Below are positions 26,346-38,376 of a stretch of 64,000 nucleotides of DNA, one piece after another. The stretch covers positions 71,052,857 to 71,116,856 of the forward strand of contig JBANSL010000017.1 of the NCBI GenBank assembly GCA_037127255.1. The letters run 5' to 3'. This stretch comes from Persicaria tinctoria (lineage: Eukaryota; Streptophyta; Magnoliopsida; Caryophyllales; Polygonaceae). The notes under the pieces are model-generated. The model saw only the letters and a list, made by a program, of their open reading frames with translations. It made no database searches and was not told where the DNA came from. The stretch's first letter is position 1, and every line of letters starts with the position of its first letter. A program made the translations under genes and the position numbers.

Positions 26346-28194
26346 ACCCCTTTGCTACCAGTCTTGCCTTGTACTTTTGAACACTCCCATCTGTGTTATA
26401 CTTAGTTCTGAATACCCATTTCAGACCTATCAAGTTCTTATCCAAAGGTAAGCTAACCAGCTCCCAAGTATCATTCTTCTGTATGCACCTCATCTCCTCC
26501 TTCATTGCCAATTGCCACTGCTTTTCAGTCTTAGCATCTTCATAACCTTCTGGATCAGATGCAAGCAAAGCAAATTCATATCTCACACTCCTATCATAGA
26601 CGTCTACTAATGATCTAAACTTTCTAGGAGGTGACTCATCTGATGAGCTAGAGGGAGATGAGTGACTACTGCTTGAAGCACTTGACTGATGCACTGGAGT
26701 TGCTGGTGAGTCTTGACTATGATCATCATCATCCATGCTCTCAGTCTCAGACTCTGTGCTTGAACCATCCACAACTATAGGCATGCTTGTACTGGATTTA
26801 GCTGTACAATATTCCCACTTCCATTCACTTTCCTCATCAAAAACCACATTCCTACTTATGACAATCTTGCCACTTGTAGGATTATACAACTTATATGCTT
26901 TTGACTGCAAAGCATACCCTATGAAAACACATTTCTCAGCCTTATCATCAAGCTTCTGTCTCAAATTCACCAGTGCATATGCAATACATCCAAACACTCT
27001 TAGACGACTCACTCCTGGCTTCTCTCCTCTCCACACTTCATGTGGAGTCATACCTTGCACAGCTTTAGTTGGTGAGATGTTCAACAAATACACTGTTGTT
27101 GCTACAGCTTCACACCATAGTGTATTAGGAACATTCTTTGCTTTCATCATGCTCCTTGCCATCTCTACCACTGTTCTATTGTTTCTCTCGGCCACTCCAT
27201 TTTGCTCAGGAGTGTAGGGTGCAGTCATCTCTCTTCTAATTCCATGCTCTTCACAGAACTTACAAAACTCAGTTGAAAGAAACTCTCCACCTCTGTCTGT
27301 TCTCAGTGCCTTCACCTTCTTTCCCAACTGATTCTCAGCAAACACCTTGAACTTCTTAAAGTTCTCAAAGGCCTCTGATTTAAGCCTTAAAAATGACACC
27401 CAGCTTAGCCTACTGAAGTCATCTGTAATAAGGAGAAAATATTTGCTGCCTCCCATTGACTCAACTTGCATAGGACCACAAAGATCTGCATGAAGTAGCT
27501 CTAGACACTCACTTGCTCTCCATGCTGAACCACTAGGAAAGGAGCCTCTGAACTGCTTTCCATAGACACATCCCTCACAAAACTCTAGATCATCAATCTT
27601 AGGCAACCCATGAACCATGCTCTTAGTGCTCAACATCTTCATACTCTGAACATTTAGATGCCCATATCTCTGGTGCCACAGCTGTGCTTCATCACCTGCT
27701 TTAGCAGTCATTGCACTGCTCATATTTGAAGCAAGATCAAGTGGGAACATCCTGTTCTTGGTCATTGATACACTGATTACAATATGGCCACTTTTCTTTT
27801 CTCTGATCACACAAGAGTCATCCTCAAACAATAGAGAATAACCTGTCTGCTGTAGCTGTCCAACACTTAGAAGATTATGAGCTAGACATGGTACAAACTG
27901 CACATCAGTCAACACCTTCTCACTACCTTGCACAGTCTTGATTGCAACAGTTCCTTTGCCTTCAACTTGTAGTACTTTGTCATCATCAAGTCTCACTTTA
28001 CTCTTCTTTGACTCATCAAGCTCTTTGAATAACTTCCTAGAGCTAGACATATGATTAGAGCACCCACTGTCTAGATACCACATGTCTTTCATGGAATCTG
28101 CAGTTGAGGTTAAGGCCATGAACAACCTATCCTCACTTCGCCCATTCTCAGAGTAATTTGCAGGCTTACTTTCATTCTCTTGCTTGTCCCAACA
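26314..28194 (-). pseudogene. pol: Copia 2 protease, integrase and N-terminal RT
   Basis: On minus: protease MWYLDSGCSNHMSS; pre-integrase AQLWHQRYGHL; integrase with HADLCGPM, TDRGGEF and NGVAERNNR; then the start of RT (WELVSLPLDKNLIGLKWVFR, YKARLVAKGYA). The frame then fails because TGCA is tandemly duplicated (26337-26344 on plus). The normal continuation QQEGVDFEETFS is in another frame. This 4-bp duplication alone would inactivate pol. The frame is continuous with gag except for one stop codon at 28195-28197. Confidence 0.85.
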
Positions 28195-29106
28195 CTAGAC
28201 TTCTTTATGACCATATCTTTTGCAATAGTAACATTTGATGTTACTTTTGTAGGATCTTGAATCACTGCCTTGTCCTCGGCCAGATTCTCTTCCTTGCTCA
28301 CTGCCTTGACCTCTTCCTTGGCCATTTGAACCTCCTCTTCCTTGGCCTCTACCACCACGACCTCTCCAACTCCATCTACCCCTACCTCTATAGCCACCTC
28401 TGTGACCTCCTCTGCTTGAAGAGCTGTCACCTTTACTCTTGGAAGTTTCTTCCTTAACCTGAAGCAACTTCTCATCTTTAACTTCACTACCTCTACTAAG
28501 CCTATCCTCATGAGCTTGTAGTGAACTGGCTAACTCTTCAAACCTGTAGGTAGAGAGATCTTTGGACTCTTCTATGGCAGCCACAACATGATCATACTTC
28601 TTTGTGAGACTTCTGAGCACTTTACTCACAACCTTCTCAGTGCTCACCTCCTCACCATAGGTTCTCATATGGTTCACCAACCCTGACACACGAGACAAGA
28701 AGGTTTGAACTGTTTCTTTCTCCTGCATATTCAAGGTTTCAAAGTTCTTTCTGAGAGCCTGCAGCTTCACAGTTATCACTTTCTTGTCACACATATACTC
28801 TTGCTTGAGAACTTCCCATTCTTGGTGAGATGTTGTTGATGCTGCAATTCTTGGAAAGACTTCATCATCTAAGGCCGACTGAATCATGAACAAGGCCTTA
28901 GAATCTTTCTTTCTCTTCTCCCTTAACTGCTGGTCTGGTTCTGGAGGATCTGTATCCACGAATCCTTGATCCACAAGACTCCAAATCTCTTGAGATTTGA
29001 AGAGAGTAGTCATCTTTAGACTCCAAAAATGGTAATTGATCCCTTTGAACATTGGCAATTGTGGATTGCCAACATTTCCACTCCCATTTTTCTGCATTTT
29101 GAGCAA
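28195..29106 (-). CDS. gag: Copia 2 gag
   Basis: 303 codons on minus. There is a retrotransposon gag core (NYHFWSLKMTTLFKSQEIW, then a helical region through QAHEDRLSRG), then an RGG/RGQG-rich basic segment, then the zinc knuckle CYYCKRYGHKEV. The last Cys of this CCHC knuckle lies just past a TAG stop (28195-28197), with CWDKQ following in frame. The stop therefore truncates the knuckle by one ligand and detaches pol. A nonsense mutation is more likely than programmed readthrough, because the stop lies inside the finger. Confidence 0.8.
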   Translation of the reverse strand: MLKMQKNGSGNVGNPQLPMFKGINYHFWSLKMTTLFKSQEIWSLVDQGFVDTDPPEPDQQLREKRKKDSKALFMIQSALDDEVFPRIAASTTSHQEWEVLKQEYMCDKKVITVKLQALRKNFETLNMQEKETVQTFLSRVSGLVNHMRTYGEEVSTEKVVSKVLRSLTKKYDHVVAAIEESKDLSTYRFEELASSLQAHEDRLSRGSEVKDEKLLQVKEETSKSKGDSSSSRGGHRGGYRGRGRWSWRGRGGRGQGRGGSNGQGRGQGSEQGRESGRGQGSDSRSYKSNIKCYYCKRYGHKEV

Positions 29107-29215
29107 GATACAATGAAGTGTTCACTCTTGTGTTTCCCTTTGTGTTTATGAACTCACACCACTCTTTCCCTGGACAGAACCCGATTGCAAACACTTTGTT
29201 TGCTCTGATACCAAT

Positions 29216-29558
29216 TGTTAGAATACAATTGTGGATCAAGCTCTAACACATACAAAACACACAAACTCCAGAAGTTGTTCTCGGATACAGAACACACACA
29301 AGAGAACCAACACAACACACACATTCAACAAAAGCCTCACACCTTTCATTGATTAGAAAATTGAATACATACTCCTTACAATTCATAACTGCTTCTACCA
29401 CTACCTTAAGCACTACACCACTAACATCTAACTGCATAACTGCAGCCTTACATAAACCTGAGACTAACACTTCCTAACTGTCAAACTAACAGCTAGTCCT
29501 ACTTACATTAACTAACTTGCTAAGCTAACATAATATAGAATTTGATTACATTTTAACA
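29216..29558 (-). repeat. 5' LTR of Copia 2
   Basis: 343 bp. The tRNA-Met primer site adjoins it on the internal side (about 29203-29215). Confidence 0.95.
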
Positions 29559-29563
29559 GAACC

Positions 29564-32470
29564 AACCGATTCCTAACCTTCCATAAAAGCCAAATCATAT
29601 TTGCAAACCGCGCAGCTTTCCTGTCTCCCGTTTTGATGTGATAAAAAATCCACTCCTTGATATCACTAGCTGTGAAGCAAGTACTAATCTGATTCCAGCA
29701 GCTTCCGCCATTCCGCCCATATGACCGGGCAATCCCGTAGCAGATGGATCCCAGTTTCCACCCGATTGCATCTCGGGCAACTAGCTAGTTGATTGAGTAA
29801 GATGTCTCTGGGTGCGAGTGGCGTTTGACAAGAACGCGTCATGGACTACAATATAAACAAAGGTGTGGACCCGTTGTTGGGTTGGAAGTCGCCATATCCG
29901 TTTCCAGTCCCCCTTATGTTGTTGCTCAATCGGGCCACCTCTGATGTATCCTAGAGCCGATTTCGTCGTGAACTCTCCAAAGCTTGATATACCCAATACA
30001 AGACATCCCTAGCCTCTTGCTCTTGCTTGATAAAGATCGATTGGAGACACAAGCGCTGATCGGGGCTCAGGAATTGATATAGCAACGACCAATTCCACGA
30101 GCCATCAGCCCACACCTTCGCAATTATTGCTCCACTCAAGGTATCCGGGACTTCAGTCATGATGTTGTCAATGAGGGGCTTCTCGCTGAGCCATGGATGA
30201 AGCCAAAAAAGGGTTGAGGTACCATTGCCGATGGCTGTACGCAGATTTGGAGTGAGCAGCTCCGCACCATGTAGGATCGCCCTCCATTGCTTTGAAGCTT
30301 CTGGTCGCCTCTCAAACATGTCAATATCGAGCCGACTATTACAATATCGACCCCTGATCACACGACTCCACAGGGATGAAGGATTCTGGATGATTCTCCA
30401 ACTGAGCTTCCCCAACACTGCCTGATTTGTAGCCCGCATTGGACGGATCCCAAGTCCTCTCTCCTCTGTTGGCCTGCTCAAGACGTCTTTGGACAACAGA
30501 TGGATCTTACGGCTTTCAGATGTCGATCCCCAAATGAAGCCTCAGATCTTTCGGTCTATGGCATCACATATATCCCTCGGTACGAAGGAAGACTGCATCA
30601 CATACAATGGGAGGCTCGTAAGAACGGATTTGGCTAGCGTGACCCTCCCGGCTAAGGAGAGTGTTTTGGTCTTCCAGCCTTGGAGCCTCGAAGTCACCTT
30701 ATTAAGTAAGAAATTATATCTCTCTCTTGTCATCCTTCCGCACGTAGTCGGAAACCCAAGTAATTCCCAAACTCTTCTGCCATGGGGCCGGGATCCCAAG
30801 AACTCGGCTGATCGAGTGCTTTATATTTGCACCTACATTTCGGGAAAAAAGAACGATGCTCTTGTTGTAGTTCACCCTTTATCTTGACGGATCACAGAAC
30901 CCATTCAGGCACCGACGGATCGCCCTGCCCTGCTCCTCTTTCGCTTCCATAAGAAGCACTAGGTCGTCTGCGAAAAAGATGTGGGAAAGGCTTACATCCC
31001 CAATTTTCACAGGCTTCCACGCACCATCTCGGACAACACCTTCAATGATGTGTGTGATTCGTTCCAAACAGATAGACCTGAGCATGGGCGGGCTTGGGCC
31101 GGGCCTACGAGTATTTTTCAGCCCACTATATCGGGCCGGGCTTGGGCCAGGCCCGGTGCTTGGGCCACTTACCTCACCCAAGCCCGCCCACATTGGCGGG
31201 CCGGGCTGCCCACCGGGCCAGATGGGCCTAAACATTTAAAAATTGCGCGGGACGGAAAGTTCTTGTCCCGCATATCTCGTCTCATCCTGCATTTATATTT
31301 ATATATATATTATATTTATGTCTATATCTATATCTATAATTAAAATTAATAAAAACATTTAAAACATATTTATATTATATATTAATATGTATTTTATCCC
31401 AACATTAAAATAAATAAAAATATTATAAATAGTATGTATACAAATATGGAGTACATGAATGTAGTACTGCATGTGCGTGTATACACACTGTAATTGTGTA
31501 ATATACAAATAGTATGTATACATACACACTCGGTATATTTTATATATATAAACATTATATATATATATATATATTACCGGGCGGGCCTGCCGGCCCGCTT
31601 GGGCTAAAACCCCAGTTCAAGCCCGACCTAGTGGGCCTACCGGGCCGGGCCTATTGGCCCGCTTGGGCCACCTACTCTACACAAGCCCGCTCATTTTGCC
31701 GGGCGGGCTGGGCGGGCCGGGCGGGTTGGCCCATGTCTGCTCAGGACTACATACAGAGGACGAAGAGGTAGGGGGAGAGGGGGTCCCCTTGTCGAATTCC
31801 CTTAGAGGTGCGGAACCCATCAGTTCGATCATCATTCCATTGGAGGTTCACCTTTCCTACAATTTGGCTTGTCATGATCACTTTTATGAGATGAGTCGAC
31901 AAGTCAGCCTCTTGCAGAACTTCACGGAGAAAGCTCCAACGGATTCTATCGTAGGCTTTCTCAAGGTATATTTTAATCATCATCCACTTTCATCGACGAC
32001 GTTCTGACATAGCATGTAGCACTTCCTGTATGATCACCACATTGTCTATAATTTGTCTACTCGGGACAAAGCTTGCTTGAGTCGGCGAGATCAAGTTTGG
32101 CAGAACCAGTTTCAGCCTGCTCACAATTGCTTTCGAAGCAATTTTGAGAATCACATTGAGAAGAGATATAGGTCGGAGTTGTGCCGGCGTTGGAGGATTT
32201 GGGATTTTTGGTATGAGAACCATCAAAACATCACAAATCCCTGGCGGAAACACACCCTCATTAAGTATTCGCAAGACTGTTTCGGTGACCTGTGGTCCAA
32301 GCAGACCCCAATTCCTCTGATAGAATATTGTCGGGAAACCATCCGGGCCCGGAGCCTTGTACGACCCCATTACTTTCAGCGCCTCCCATACCTCGTTAGC
32401 TTCAAACGGTCGTTCTAGGTCCTGCTTGTTCTCCACCCCATGCTTGGAAAGTCTGTCTTTGGGATCGGTT
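29564..32470 (-). pseudogene. LINE 1 reverse transcriptase and zinc-binding region
   Basis: Minus-strand pieces in order are 32436-31990 (YKAPGPDGFPTIFYQRNW, PKIPNPPTPAQLRPISLLNV), 31983-31747 (IYLEKAYDRIRWSFL, GIRQGDPLSPYLFVLCM), then after the MITE 31070-30890 (LERITHIIEG and the catalytic SLSHIFFADDLVLL), 30799-30542 and 30496-29951 (RGLGIRPMRATNQAVLGKLS), ending in the zf-RVT region 29996-29600 (RIWRLPTQQRVHTFVY). Several stops and frameshifts separate them. Domains and order are those of plant L1-like ORF2. Confidence 0.85.
31073..31749. mobile_element. hAT-type MITE in LINE 1
   Basis: 677 bp with ends TAGACCTGAGCA and, inverted, TAGTCCTGAGCA, flanked by an 8-bp near-duplicate (CAAACAGA 31065-31072, CATACAGA 31750-31757). 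The GGGCCGGGCTTGGGCC-rich arms surround an AT-rich core. It cuts LINE 1 RT exactly after LFVLCM. The 8-bp duplication and TAG-type ends point to the hAT superfamily. Confidence 0.8.
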
Positions 32471-32556
32471 CTCGCTGATCGCTTTCTGCAGTAGCCTCAC
32501 TATATAGATTCTAGAAGAATTCCTCCACCATGGCTTGGACATGGGCTGAGTTTGTA

Positions 32557-33135
32557 ACTAGACCTGTCAATCGGGTCATTCGGGTCGGGTTCGGGTCGGA
32601 TCATTTCGGGTTTAGGGTAGAACGGGTTCCGGGTAAAACGGGTCTCGGGTTAACTCGAACTCGGGTTTGACCCGATTTCGGGTAAAATCGGGTCAATTTT
32701 GAGTTTATCAATTTTTATTTTTTTTAAATAAAAAATAAGTATTTGGATGAATTCGCAATATCTTCAAAATGCTAAAGTTAAAACGGGTTGTTAACTTGTT
32801 CTTTTTGGGCCCTATACTTATTAAAATATGTCATCCTAAGCTCGAACACTTGTAATTATATACTACCTCCGATATAAATATTTGATTTTTAATATTAATC
32901 ATGATTTTTAATAAACTTTAAAACTATAATTTGGTTATATCAATTATTATTATTATTTTTCATTTGAGAAGTTTGAGTTAAAATATTTTATTTTAAACAT
33001 ATTAAAATGGTTTTGAGGGATTTTATGATGTAAATTTATTGTGTTACATTTTGTAATTTAATTTGATAGGATTTTATAATTTAAAAATACCGAACTTTTT
33101 TTTTTGAGCAGTGACCAAATTAACCTTTCATTGTA
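32557..33135. repeat. GGGTCGGGT-rich repeat and AT-rich spacer
   Basis: CTAGACCTGTCAATCGGGTC followed by many degenerate CGGGT units to about 32700 resembles hAT-type MITE ends. A partner end was not found. The rest is AT-rich with no gene. Confidence 0.4.
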
Positions 33136-33140
33136 AAACT

Positions 33141-33711
33141 TGTTGGAGAAATGTTCATGTGGGGGGTTTTCATTTATGTCTTTTGAACTTCTTTTGTCCC
33201 ACATTGAATACAAAAGGATTTTGGGGGTTGTTTTTAAGGAGGAGTTATTGAAGGGGTTATTGAGAGTTGGGATAGGGATCCCACACGCGCGCACCACCAC
33301 CGCCGGTGTTTTAATTTCTTCATTAAATTGGCCTCTAGTTTCTGATTTGGTCCGAGATTTCAGGGAAGTGGAGCGTCCTCTCTTTTGTTTTAAAACCGAC
33401 GTCCGCCTTCGTTTTCAACATAGAAAACCGATCTCCTCCTTTCTTCTCTTCTTCTGTAAACCGTTCTGGGTCCTGGGTGGTTCCATTGCTTCAACGGTGA
33501 GTGCACGCCAGAGAGGCCGCTGTGTATCCTTGGGGGGCGACGCCAGTAGCCGACCTGCACCGTGGTGTCGGGGCGATTTCGCTTCTAAGGCAGTGGTTCT
33601 ATTTATACCACACCACATCCTTAAACACATTTAAACACAGGTTTTTTCTTCGATTTCCAAAAGCGGTTTTACCTTTCAAATTGAGGCTACATTCGCAGAT
33701 TAAGTCCAACA
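33141..33711 (+). repeat. 5' LTR of Copia 3, internally deleted
   Basis: Relative to the 3' LTR it lacks two stretches of roughly 50 and 60 bp (after CACCACCGCCG and after TTGGCCTC) and differs at roughly a dozen other positions by eye. Confidence 0.9.
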
Positions 33712-33740
33712 ATTTAGAAGCGAAATCTTCTGTTTCTGCG

Positions 33741-36700
33741 ATGGCTTTGCAATTCTTCAAACCGCTCCTGGATCTGTCGAAATTGGAGCCACTGGATGGG
33801 ACGAACTACAAGCGATGGTCGCAGAAGATGCTCATCTTTTTCGAGTAGTTGGAGATCGACTATGTCCTTCTTCAGGACGCCCCTGCTGCTGCGGCAACCT
33901 CCTCTTCCACCACTGTTGGCGACAACAAGGCTCGTAAGACCATCGTCGTCGATGACGCTGGTGATGCTGTCGACAAGGGTAAGAAGGTTGCTGATGATGA
34001 CCTCGCACAGGCTAAAAAGTACGAGTCCGACAATAAGTCAGTGCGAGGCCATCTTCTCAGCCATGTTTCGAACCCTATTTTTGATCTGATCTCTGTGCAT
34101 AAATCTGCTAAATATATTTGGGATCTGCTGGAGAAGAAATATGGGGCTGACGATGCAGGGAAAAAGAAGTATGTTGTGGGTAAGTTCATGCAGTTCAAGA
34201 TGGTCGATGATAAGCCTATCATGGACCAGGTGCACGAGTATGAGAATCTGGTGGCTGACATACTCTCCGAGGGTATGAAGATGTGTGAGATCCTGCAGGC
34301 GAATTTTCTGATCGAAAAGTTGCCGGATTCGTGGGGTGGCTATCGAAACCATCTGAAGCACAAAAAGAAGGATCTGACCCTGGAGGAGCTCGTCGGTCAC
34401 ATGAAGATCGAAGAGGCTAATCGCCTCAAAGACAAACCTAAGCCTAAATCTGTTGATACTGTGAAGGCTAATCTGGTTGAATCTTCTGTGAAATCTGATA
34501 GGTCCAAGCAAGGAAACAAGTCTGGAGGTTCTAAGCCTAACATGAAACCAAAGAAAGGCCAGAAGTTCAAGAAGTCTGGCAATCAGCCGGACAAGCAGCA
34601 GAAACAGGGAGGCAGTGGGATCGGCTGCTATGTCTGTGGCAAGCCAGGCCACAAGGCTTGGCAGTGCCGCAATCGGGCTGACATCCAGAACCAAGGACAG
34701 CAGCAGAACAAGCCTGCAGCTCCAGCCCAGCAGCAAGCCAACGTTGTCCAAGACAACAACCAGCTGATAGTTATGATCACTGAAGTCAACCATGTGGGCG
34801 GCCAGATTGATTGGCTCTTGGACAGCGGAGCCACTCGACACTTCTGCGCCAACAAGGACCTATTTGCTGAGTTTGAGGATGCTACAGACATCGACCAGGT
34901 CTACATGGGCAACTCGAGCATCTCTCGAGTGCTAGGCAAAGGGAAGGTTGCACTCAAGCTCACCTCAAGGAAGTCTCTTACCCTAGTGAATGTGCTTTAT
35001 GTTCCTTCTCTGCGCCGAAATCTGATTTCATGTGGTTTGCTTGAGATAGCTGGAATTAAGCAAGTGACTGATGCTGGAAAAATGGTTTTAACCAAAAATG
35101 GAGAATTTGTAGGAAAGGCTTATAGGGCTGATTTTCTGTATGTGCTTGAGACCATGATTGAGAATAATGAGAATGCTTCTACTTCTGCTTATATTGTTGA
35201 GTCTATTGATTTATGGCATGCTAGACTAGGACATGTGAATGCAAAATCTATATGTCGATTGCATGATATGGGTTTGATTCCTAGCCTATCAAAACATGAC
35301 CATAGCAAATGTGAAATATGTGTTGAGGCCAAATTTCATAAACAACCTTTTAAAACGGTGTTAGAAAGGACAATTGAATTGCTGGAGTTAGTCCATTCTG
35401 ATTTGGCTGATTTTAAGACCACTAAGAGTAGAGGTGGCAAGCGCTATTATATCACATTTGTGGATGACCATTCTAGATATACTAAGGTATACTTGCTTAG
35501 TTCTAAAGATGAAGCAGAAAGCATGTTTTATGTGTATAAAGCTGAAGTAGAAAACCAATTAAATCGAAAGATTAAAAGGCTTAGATCTGATAGAGGCGGT
35601 GAATATGTCACTCATTCTTTGAGAGAATTTTGTGAGCAAAATGGAATTATTCATGAGTTTACAGCTCCCTATAGCCCACAACAAAATGGTATTGCTGAAA
35701 GGAAAAACAGAACTTTAAAAGAAATGATGAATGTTATGCTTTCTAGTTCTGGTTTGCCTGATAATAAGTGGGGGGAAGCTGTATTGTCCGCAAATCATAT
35801 TTTGAATAAGGTACCTCACAAGAAGCTTGACAAGACACCTTATGAGCTTTGGAAAGGGCATCCGCCTAATCTGAAATTCTTAAAGGTGTGGGGGTGTCTA
35901 GCTAAGGTGGGGTTACCTTCGTTCAAAGTTGATATTATTGGGTCTAAGACTTTTGATGCAATTATGATTGGTTATGCTGATAACAGTGCTGCATATCGTT
36001 TTATGTGCTTGAGTGATCGTACCTTGTGTGAATATCGTGATACTATTTTCTTTGAGCATGTGTTTCCTTTAAAGAAATATGCATTGTCTGCTAATGATTC
36101 TTCATCTCACGATGCATCTTCATCCATGCCTAATACTGTCGTGCCTAATGCTCAATCTGATCATGATGAACCTAGGAAAAGTAAAAGGCGTAGGAAGGAA
36201 ACTAGTTTTGGTCCTGATTTTGTGACTGCATTTCTAGTTGAACTGAATGATTTAAATGAACTAGATGAGATGTTCATTAGTCTTCATATGATAGAAGATG
36301 ATCCTAAGACCTATGATGAGGCAATAAGTTCACTAGATGCTAGTTTCTGGAAAGATGCTATTAACAGTGAGATAGAATCCATTATGTCTAATCACACATG
36401 GGAACTAGTTGATATGCCTAAAGGAAATAGAGCCATTAGTTGTAAGTGGATCTTTAAGAAGAAGCTTAAAGTGGATGGCTCAGTTGATAGATATAAGGCA
36501 AGACTAGTTATAAGAGGATTCACTCGGAGATATGGCATTGACTTCTTTGACACTTATTCTCCTGTTACAAAAATTGCTACCATTCGTTCATTGTTTGCTT
36601 TGGCTTCTAGCCATAAAATGCTTGTTCATCAGATGGATGTTAAAACTGCATTTTTGAATGGTGATCTGAATGAGGAAATTTATATGGAACAGCCTCCAGG

Positions 36701-37838
36701 GTGCATTGTTCCAGGACAGGAAAACAACGTGTGCAAGCTACAGAAGTCATTGTATGGACTCAAGCAAGCACCAAAGCAATGGTATGAGAAGTTTCACACA
36801 ACTATCCTAAGCTTTGGATTTGAGGTAAACGGATCTGATGCATGTGTCTATTCTAAGAGGTTTGGTGCTAATTGTGTGATTATATGTTTATATGTGGATG
36901 GCATGTTGTTATTTGGATCACACATAAATGCTATAAACACAACCAAACAGTTTTTATCATCTAAGTTTGAGATGAAAGACATGGGTGAAGCTGATGTCAT
37001 TCTAGGTGTTAAAGTAACTAAAAAAGAAAATGGCTTCATATTATCACAACCTCATTATGTAGAGAAAATGTTGAAAAGGTTTGATAAATTTGATGTTGTG
37101 CCAGTTAGAACTCCTTATGATGCTAGCATGCAATTGAAGAAAAATTTTGGAATTGGTGTTTCCCAAAATGAGTATGCTAAAATAATTGGGAGTTTAATGT
37201 TTCTGATGAACTATACTCGGCCTGATATTGCATATGCTGTTAGTAGACTCAGTAGATATACCCATAACCCCAGTAGTGAGCATTGGATTGCACTTAATAG
37301 ATTATTGAGATATCTTAAGGGCACCTTTGATTGGGGTTTACATTATGTGGGTTATCCCCATGCTTTAGAGGGATATTGTGATGCAAACTGGGTCACTGAC
37401 AATGATGAAGTTAGCTCCACTAGTGGTTATGTGTTCACTTTGTGTGGTGGTGCTATATCATGGAAGTCATCAAAACAAACTTGCATTGCTAGATCAACTA
37501 TGGAATCTAAGTTCATAGCAGTAGATTTAGCGGGTCAAGAGGCTGAGTGGTTGAGAAGCTTACTGGCTGACTTACCTTTGTGGGGGCATAAGACCCCAAC
37601 TATTTCTCTTCATTGTGACTCATAATCTGCTATTTGTGTAGCTAACAACAATACTTACAATGGTAAGAAGAGACACATACGGATTAGACATGAAGCTGTG
37701 AGACAGCTGATTGCTACCGGTGTTATTTGCTTGGAGTATGTGAAGTCCGAGAGGAATTTGGCAGATCCGTTGACGAAAGGGCTGAACAGAAGGATGGTCC
37801 TTGAATCGTCTAAGGGAATGGGGCTCAAACCCGCGTGA
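33741..37838 (+). pseudogene. gag-pol: Copia 3 gag-pol polyprotein with two stops and a dead RT
   Basis: A single frame of about 1365 codons. Gag has the knuckle [14 protein letters not shown]. Protease is [14 protein letters not shown]. The integrase set is [15 protein letters not shown] and [11 protein letters not shown] has [19 protein letters not shown]. RNase H has GYCDANWV and LTKGLNRRM. Lesions visible: TAG at 33846-33848 (expected Gln codon CAG), TAA at 37621-37623 inside HCDSQSAI (expected CAA), the RT catalytic YVDD is YVDG (36892-36903), and the RNase H Glu in the EAEF-type motif is Lys (MESKF, about 37501-37515). Both stops are explainable by C-to-T change. The element cannot encode its own transposition. 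Confidence 0.9.
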
Positions 37839-38376
37839 GCTGAGATACACCATACCCATTCCCAGGACAGGTGTATGAGAAAGGATGAGTCTAGAACTCT
37901 TAATGAGTCCATAGCCCAGAGTTGGGTGGTCCTATTGAGAAGGACTTGATGGATTCACCGAAAATTGTAGAGGTTGAGCCTTGTGCTCTTAATGATACCA
38001 TAGCCCTGTAAGGGTGGTCCTATTGAGAAGGACTTGATGGAATCACCTACGAGAGTGTGAAGGGTTGGTCGCCTTCTATGGAAGACTAGGGTTGTCTTTC
38101 TAGAGCACTCTTCAGCACCCAAGGTATGAGATGACTATTACAGTTGACATTCAGATCGCGGAACCACCAGGGCAGTGGTGAAGGTATGTGCTGTTGAGGT
38201 CAACTCACGAGTCTGGAAGTTCAAGATTCGTTCACTTCTATGACTTGTGAGATACTCAGCTTCACTATGTGTTGGTTCAAGATTCGTTCACCAGCATTTA
38301 AGTACTTTCTCCACGAAACCAGCTCAGAACGATGTTTTTTGTCTTAAAACCCCAGTTCCTCACATTTGTGGGGGAC

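Larger units (their letters stand above)
23228..29558 (-). mobile_element. Complete Ty1/Copia retrotransposon 2
   Basis: Two 343-bp LTRs (23228-23570 and 29216-29558, TGTTAGAATAC...ATTTTAACA) are flanked by the 5-bp target duplication GAACC (23223-23227, 29559-29563). On minus, the 5' LTR is followed by ATTGGTATCAGAGC, the standard site complementary to initiator tRNA-Met. A purine tract AAGGGGTGG precedes the 3' LTR. By eye the LTRs differ at four positions (all transitions), about 1.2 percent, indicating a recent insertion. A solo LTR sits inside at 24214-25655. Confidence 0.95.
22547..32556 (-). mobile_element. LINE 1 (L1-like), split by nested insertions
   Basis: Poly(A) tail, seen as about 20 T at 22547-22566, then 3' UTR and RNase H (22683-23222), zinc-binding and RT domains (29564-32470), and a 5'-truncated end near 32556. 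The endonuclease domain is absent. The element is cut by Copia 2 (23228-29558), which carries a solo LTR, and by a hAT-type MITE (31073-31749). Removing these leaves about 3.0 kb of LINE. The Copia target duplication GAACC marks the exact break. Confidence 0.85.

Noticed and set aside
28195..28197. Programmed stop-codon readthrough between gag and pol
   Set aside because: The stop lies within the zinc knuckle and the element has other disabling changes, so a nonsense mutation is simpler.
30879..31235. 118-codon Pro/Gly-rich frame (GGQPGPPMWAGLG)
   Set aside because: The N-terminal half is GC-rich hAT-type MITE sequence fused by chance to the LINE 1 reverse transcriptase frame.
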